From assembly GCA_905234355.1 (NCBI GenBank), contig CAJOHP010000141.1:3139-9428 (forward strand): 6,290 nt of DNA. The letters run 5' to 3'. The translations under genes and the position numbers were made by a program. The notes under the pieces were generated by a model, which saw only the letters and a program-made list of their open reading frames with translations, was not told the origin of the DNA and made no database searches. This DNA is from an uncultured Prevotella sp. Its GTDB lineage: Bacteria; Bacteroidota; Bacteroidia; Bacteroidales; Bacteroidaceae. Below are positions 5,125-6,290 of the stretch, piece after piece. Position 1 is the stretch's first letter, and the number at the start of each line of letters is the position of its first letter.

Positions 5125-6290
5125 TTACCGATAGATTTTCTTGATGGTGTTGCCCTGCTTCATCAGCAGCACGCCGCGGGCCTGCGATGGCTGGCTGAGG
5201 CGGGTGCCCTGCAGGGTGTAGTAGTCGGCAGGCTGTGTGGCGCGTGCAGCGATGTGGCTGATGCCGTCGGCCACGTCGACCACATACTCTGTCATGTCAG
5301 ACTCGCCGCTCTTGTAGATGGCCTTCACGCCGATGGTGTGGCTGCCAGGTGTGAGCTGGCCGAAGACGTAGGCAGGCATGGTGCTCTCGCCCACCTTCTG
5401 TCCGTCGAGGAAGATGTCGAATCGCACGACGTTGCCATAGTCGGTCACCTCGCCCTCGCCGCTTGCCGGCCCTACGGTGAAGTCGTCGACCTGCACGAAG
5501 AAGGCGTCGGTCGAGGTGTAGTGTATGGCCAGGCGCACGGTCTTGTCGGTGTATGCCTTGAGGTCGGTCTCATAGAGCGACCATGCTCCGGCGCTGACGG
5601 GGTTGACGACGCTGAGCACGGTGAAGTCGGCGGGCTGTGTGCCTCCCTCGGAGACGCAGAACTCCATGGTCTCGGGATAGGCGGCCTCGTAGGCCTTGGC
5701 CTTCACGCTGAGCACATAGTCCTTGTGTATGTCGATGGGCGGTGAGATGAGCCACTTGTCGGCCTTGACGCGCTGCGGTGAGAAGAAGACGACGGTCTTG
5801 TCGCCCGTGGGTGCTGCAATGGCCTGGTCGGTGGGCAGCATGGCGGGTGTGGTGTGCCAGGGGTTGAAGACGATGGGTGCAATGGCGCGTGGGTTGTTGG
5901 CCGTGCCCGAGCCGGGGAACGACACGATGTTGGTCAGTCCGCCCAGTGCGATGGGATAGACGGGCTGCTGGTCGCGGTCCACGCTGAGCCAGTCGCCAAA
6001 GTTGCCTGTGGCGAAGTCGGGATACTGCTCGAAGCTGTCGCTGAAGAGCAACTCCTGGTTCCAGCGCAGGGTGAGTGAGCCGTCGTCGCCATGCTTGGCT
6101 GTGAGGTTATATGGTGCGAGCACGCGGTCGGTGAGCACGATGTCGACGGTGCAGTCGGCCGTGACCTCGACGGTCTGCTGCCATGCGTTGTATGCTCCCT
6201 CGGCCACGGCCACGAGATAGGTGCCGTTGGGCAGTGAGGCGAGGGTGGCCTGCCCGTCGGCCACGGTGACGATGGCCGATCCGTCGGCAG
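5125..6290 (-). CDS. Secreted adhesin-like protein, C-terminal part (Ig-like, split FN3, cleaved-adhesin/anchor-J, sorting-type tail); 5' end outside window
   Basis: The frame is open from the window edge to a TAA at 5125-5127, giving 387 residues of the C-terminal part. A GTG at 6262-6264 is internal: the frame continues upstream and the GTG falls inside an Ig-like fold, so the true start is beyond 6290. Numbering from the first full codon, residues 1-52 look like the end of a carboxypeptidase-regulatory-like domain (LPNGTYLVAV). Residues 57-79 are the first strands of an FN3 domain (PYNLTAKHGDDGSLTLRW). Residues 80-272 resemble a cleaved-adhesin/choice-of-anchor J domain (SDSFE, GDWLSVDRD, DKWLISPPI, FFVQVDDFTV). 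Residues 286-339 complete the FN3 fold (FDIFLDGQKVGES, LTPGSHTIGVKA). Residues 354-387 form a tail (DYYTLQGTRL, RGVLLMKQG, KKIYR) like Bacteroidetes C-terminal sorting/anchoring tails. The family is associated with binding proteins or carbohydrates at the cell surface; the specific ligand is unknown. An enzymatic domain could sit in the missing N-terminal part. The gene is followed 25 nt later by the next coding region. Confidence 0.88.
   Translation of the reverse strand, partial: ADGSAIVTVADGQATLASLPNGTYLVAVAEGAYNAWQQTVEVTADCTVDIVLTDRVLAPYNLTAKHGDDGSLTLRWNQELLFSDSFEQYPDFATGNFGDWLSVDRDQQPVYPIALGGLTNIVSFPGSGTANNPRAIAPIVFNPWHTTPAMLPTDQAIAAPTGDKTVVFFSPQRVKADKWLISPPIDIHKDYVLSVKAKAYEAAYPETMEFCVSEGGTQPADFTVLSVVNPVSAGAWSLYETDLKAYTDKTVRLAIHYTSTDAFFVQVDDFTVGPASGEGEVTDYGNVVRFDIFLDGQKVGESTMPAYVFGQLTPGSHTIGVKAIYKSGESDMTEYVVDVADGISHIAARATQPADYYTLQGTRLSQPSQARGVLLMKQGNTIKKIYR
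5128..5229 (-). other. C-terminal sorting-type tail of the upstream adhesin
   Basis: The last 34 residues contain DYYTLQGTRL, then a short linker, RGVLLMKQG and a basic end KKIYR. This matches the short beta-rich tail seen at the ends of many Prevotella/Bacteroides surface proteins, related to the type IX secretion type A sorting domain. Whether it acts as a true T9SS signal depends on whether the organism has that machinery, which the window does not show. Confidence 0.6.
5473..6051 (-). other. Cleaved-adhesin / choice-of-anchor J domain nested inside an FN3 domain
   Basis: This segment encodes a jelly-roll type domain beginning after the FN3 strand SLTLRWNQE and ending at QVDDFTVGP. The typical landmarks are present in order: an opening SDSFE strand, GDWLSVDRD, a DKWLISPPI strand, and a closing FVQVDDF strand. 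The flanking halves (TLRW before it, FDIFLDGQKVG after it) together make one FN3 fold, so this domain is an insertion in an FN3 loop. The same interrupted layout occurs, from memory of the family, in Porphyromonas gingivalis gingipain/HagA adhesin regions. Confidence 0.65.

Noticed and set aside
6262..6264. GTG as the start of the first gene
   Set aside because: The frame stays open upstream to the window edge and the residues before it (SAIVT) continue the same Ig-like strand, so the GTG encodes an internal valine.

Overview
The window looks like chromosomal DNA of a GC-rich member of the Bacteroidales, most plausibly Prevotella in the broad sense or a close relative. This rests on the protein types: Sec-exported adhesin-like proteins built from cleaved-adhesin/jelly-roll, FN3 and Ig-like modules, an Omp28-like protein, and short C-terminal tails of the kind found on surface-sorted Bacteroidetes proteins. 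The gaps between genes are AT-rich and show no clear Shine-Dalgarno, which also fits. Species and surroundings cannot be fixed from this window.

Everything recognisable is on the minus strand and reads as one transcription unit running from high to low coordinates. (1) 5125-6290 is the 3' part of an adhesin-like gene whose start lies outside the window: end of a carboxypeptidase-regulatory-like Ig domain, an FN3 domain split by a cleaved-adhesin/anchor-J domain, and a C-terminal tail. (2) 3120-5099 is a complete 659-residue exported protein with an N-terminal jelly-roll-like region, an Ig-like domain, an Omp28/thioredoxin-like domain and a C-terminal tail. (3) 1-3096 is the first 1032 codons of a very large exported protein that runs off the window. 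It has no stop codon in this stretch and consists of alternating jelly-roll (J), Ig/CARDB-like (C) and ASH-like (D) domains in the order J-C-D-J-C-D-J-C.

The genes are separated by only 25 and 23 nt, with no visible terminator or Bacteroidetes-type promoter between them, so any promoter is probably upstream of 6290. All three products appear destined for the cell surface or outside and may act together in adhesion or substrate binding; that joint role is inference.

The strongest unusual points are the Omp28-like domain in which both cysteines of the expected CxxC appear to be serines (SxxS), and the tandem domain triplet in the large protein. Long plus-strand reading frames across all three genes are antisense shadows created by codon bias. 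I see no RNA genes, CRISPR arrays, insertion sequences or mobile-element ends.
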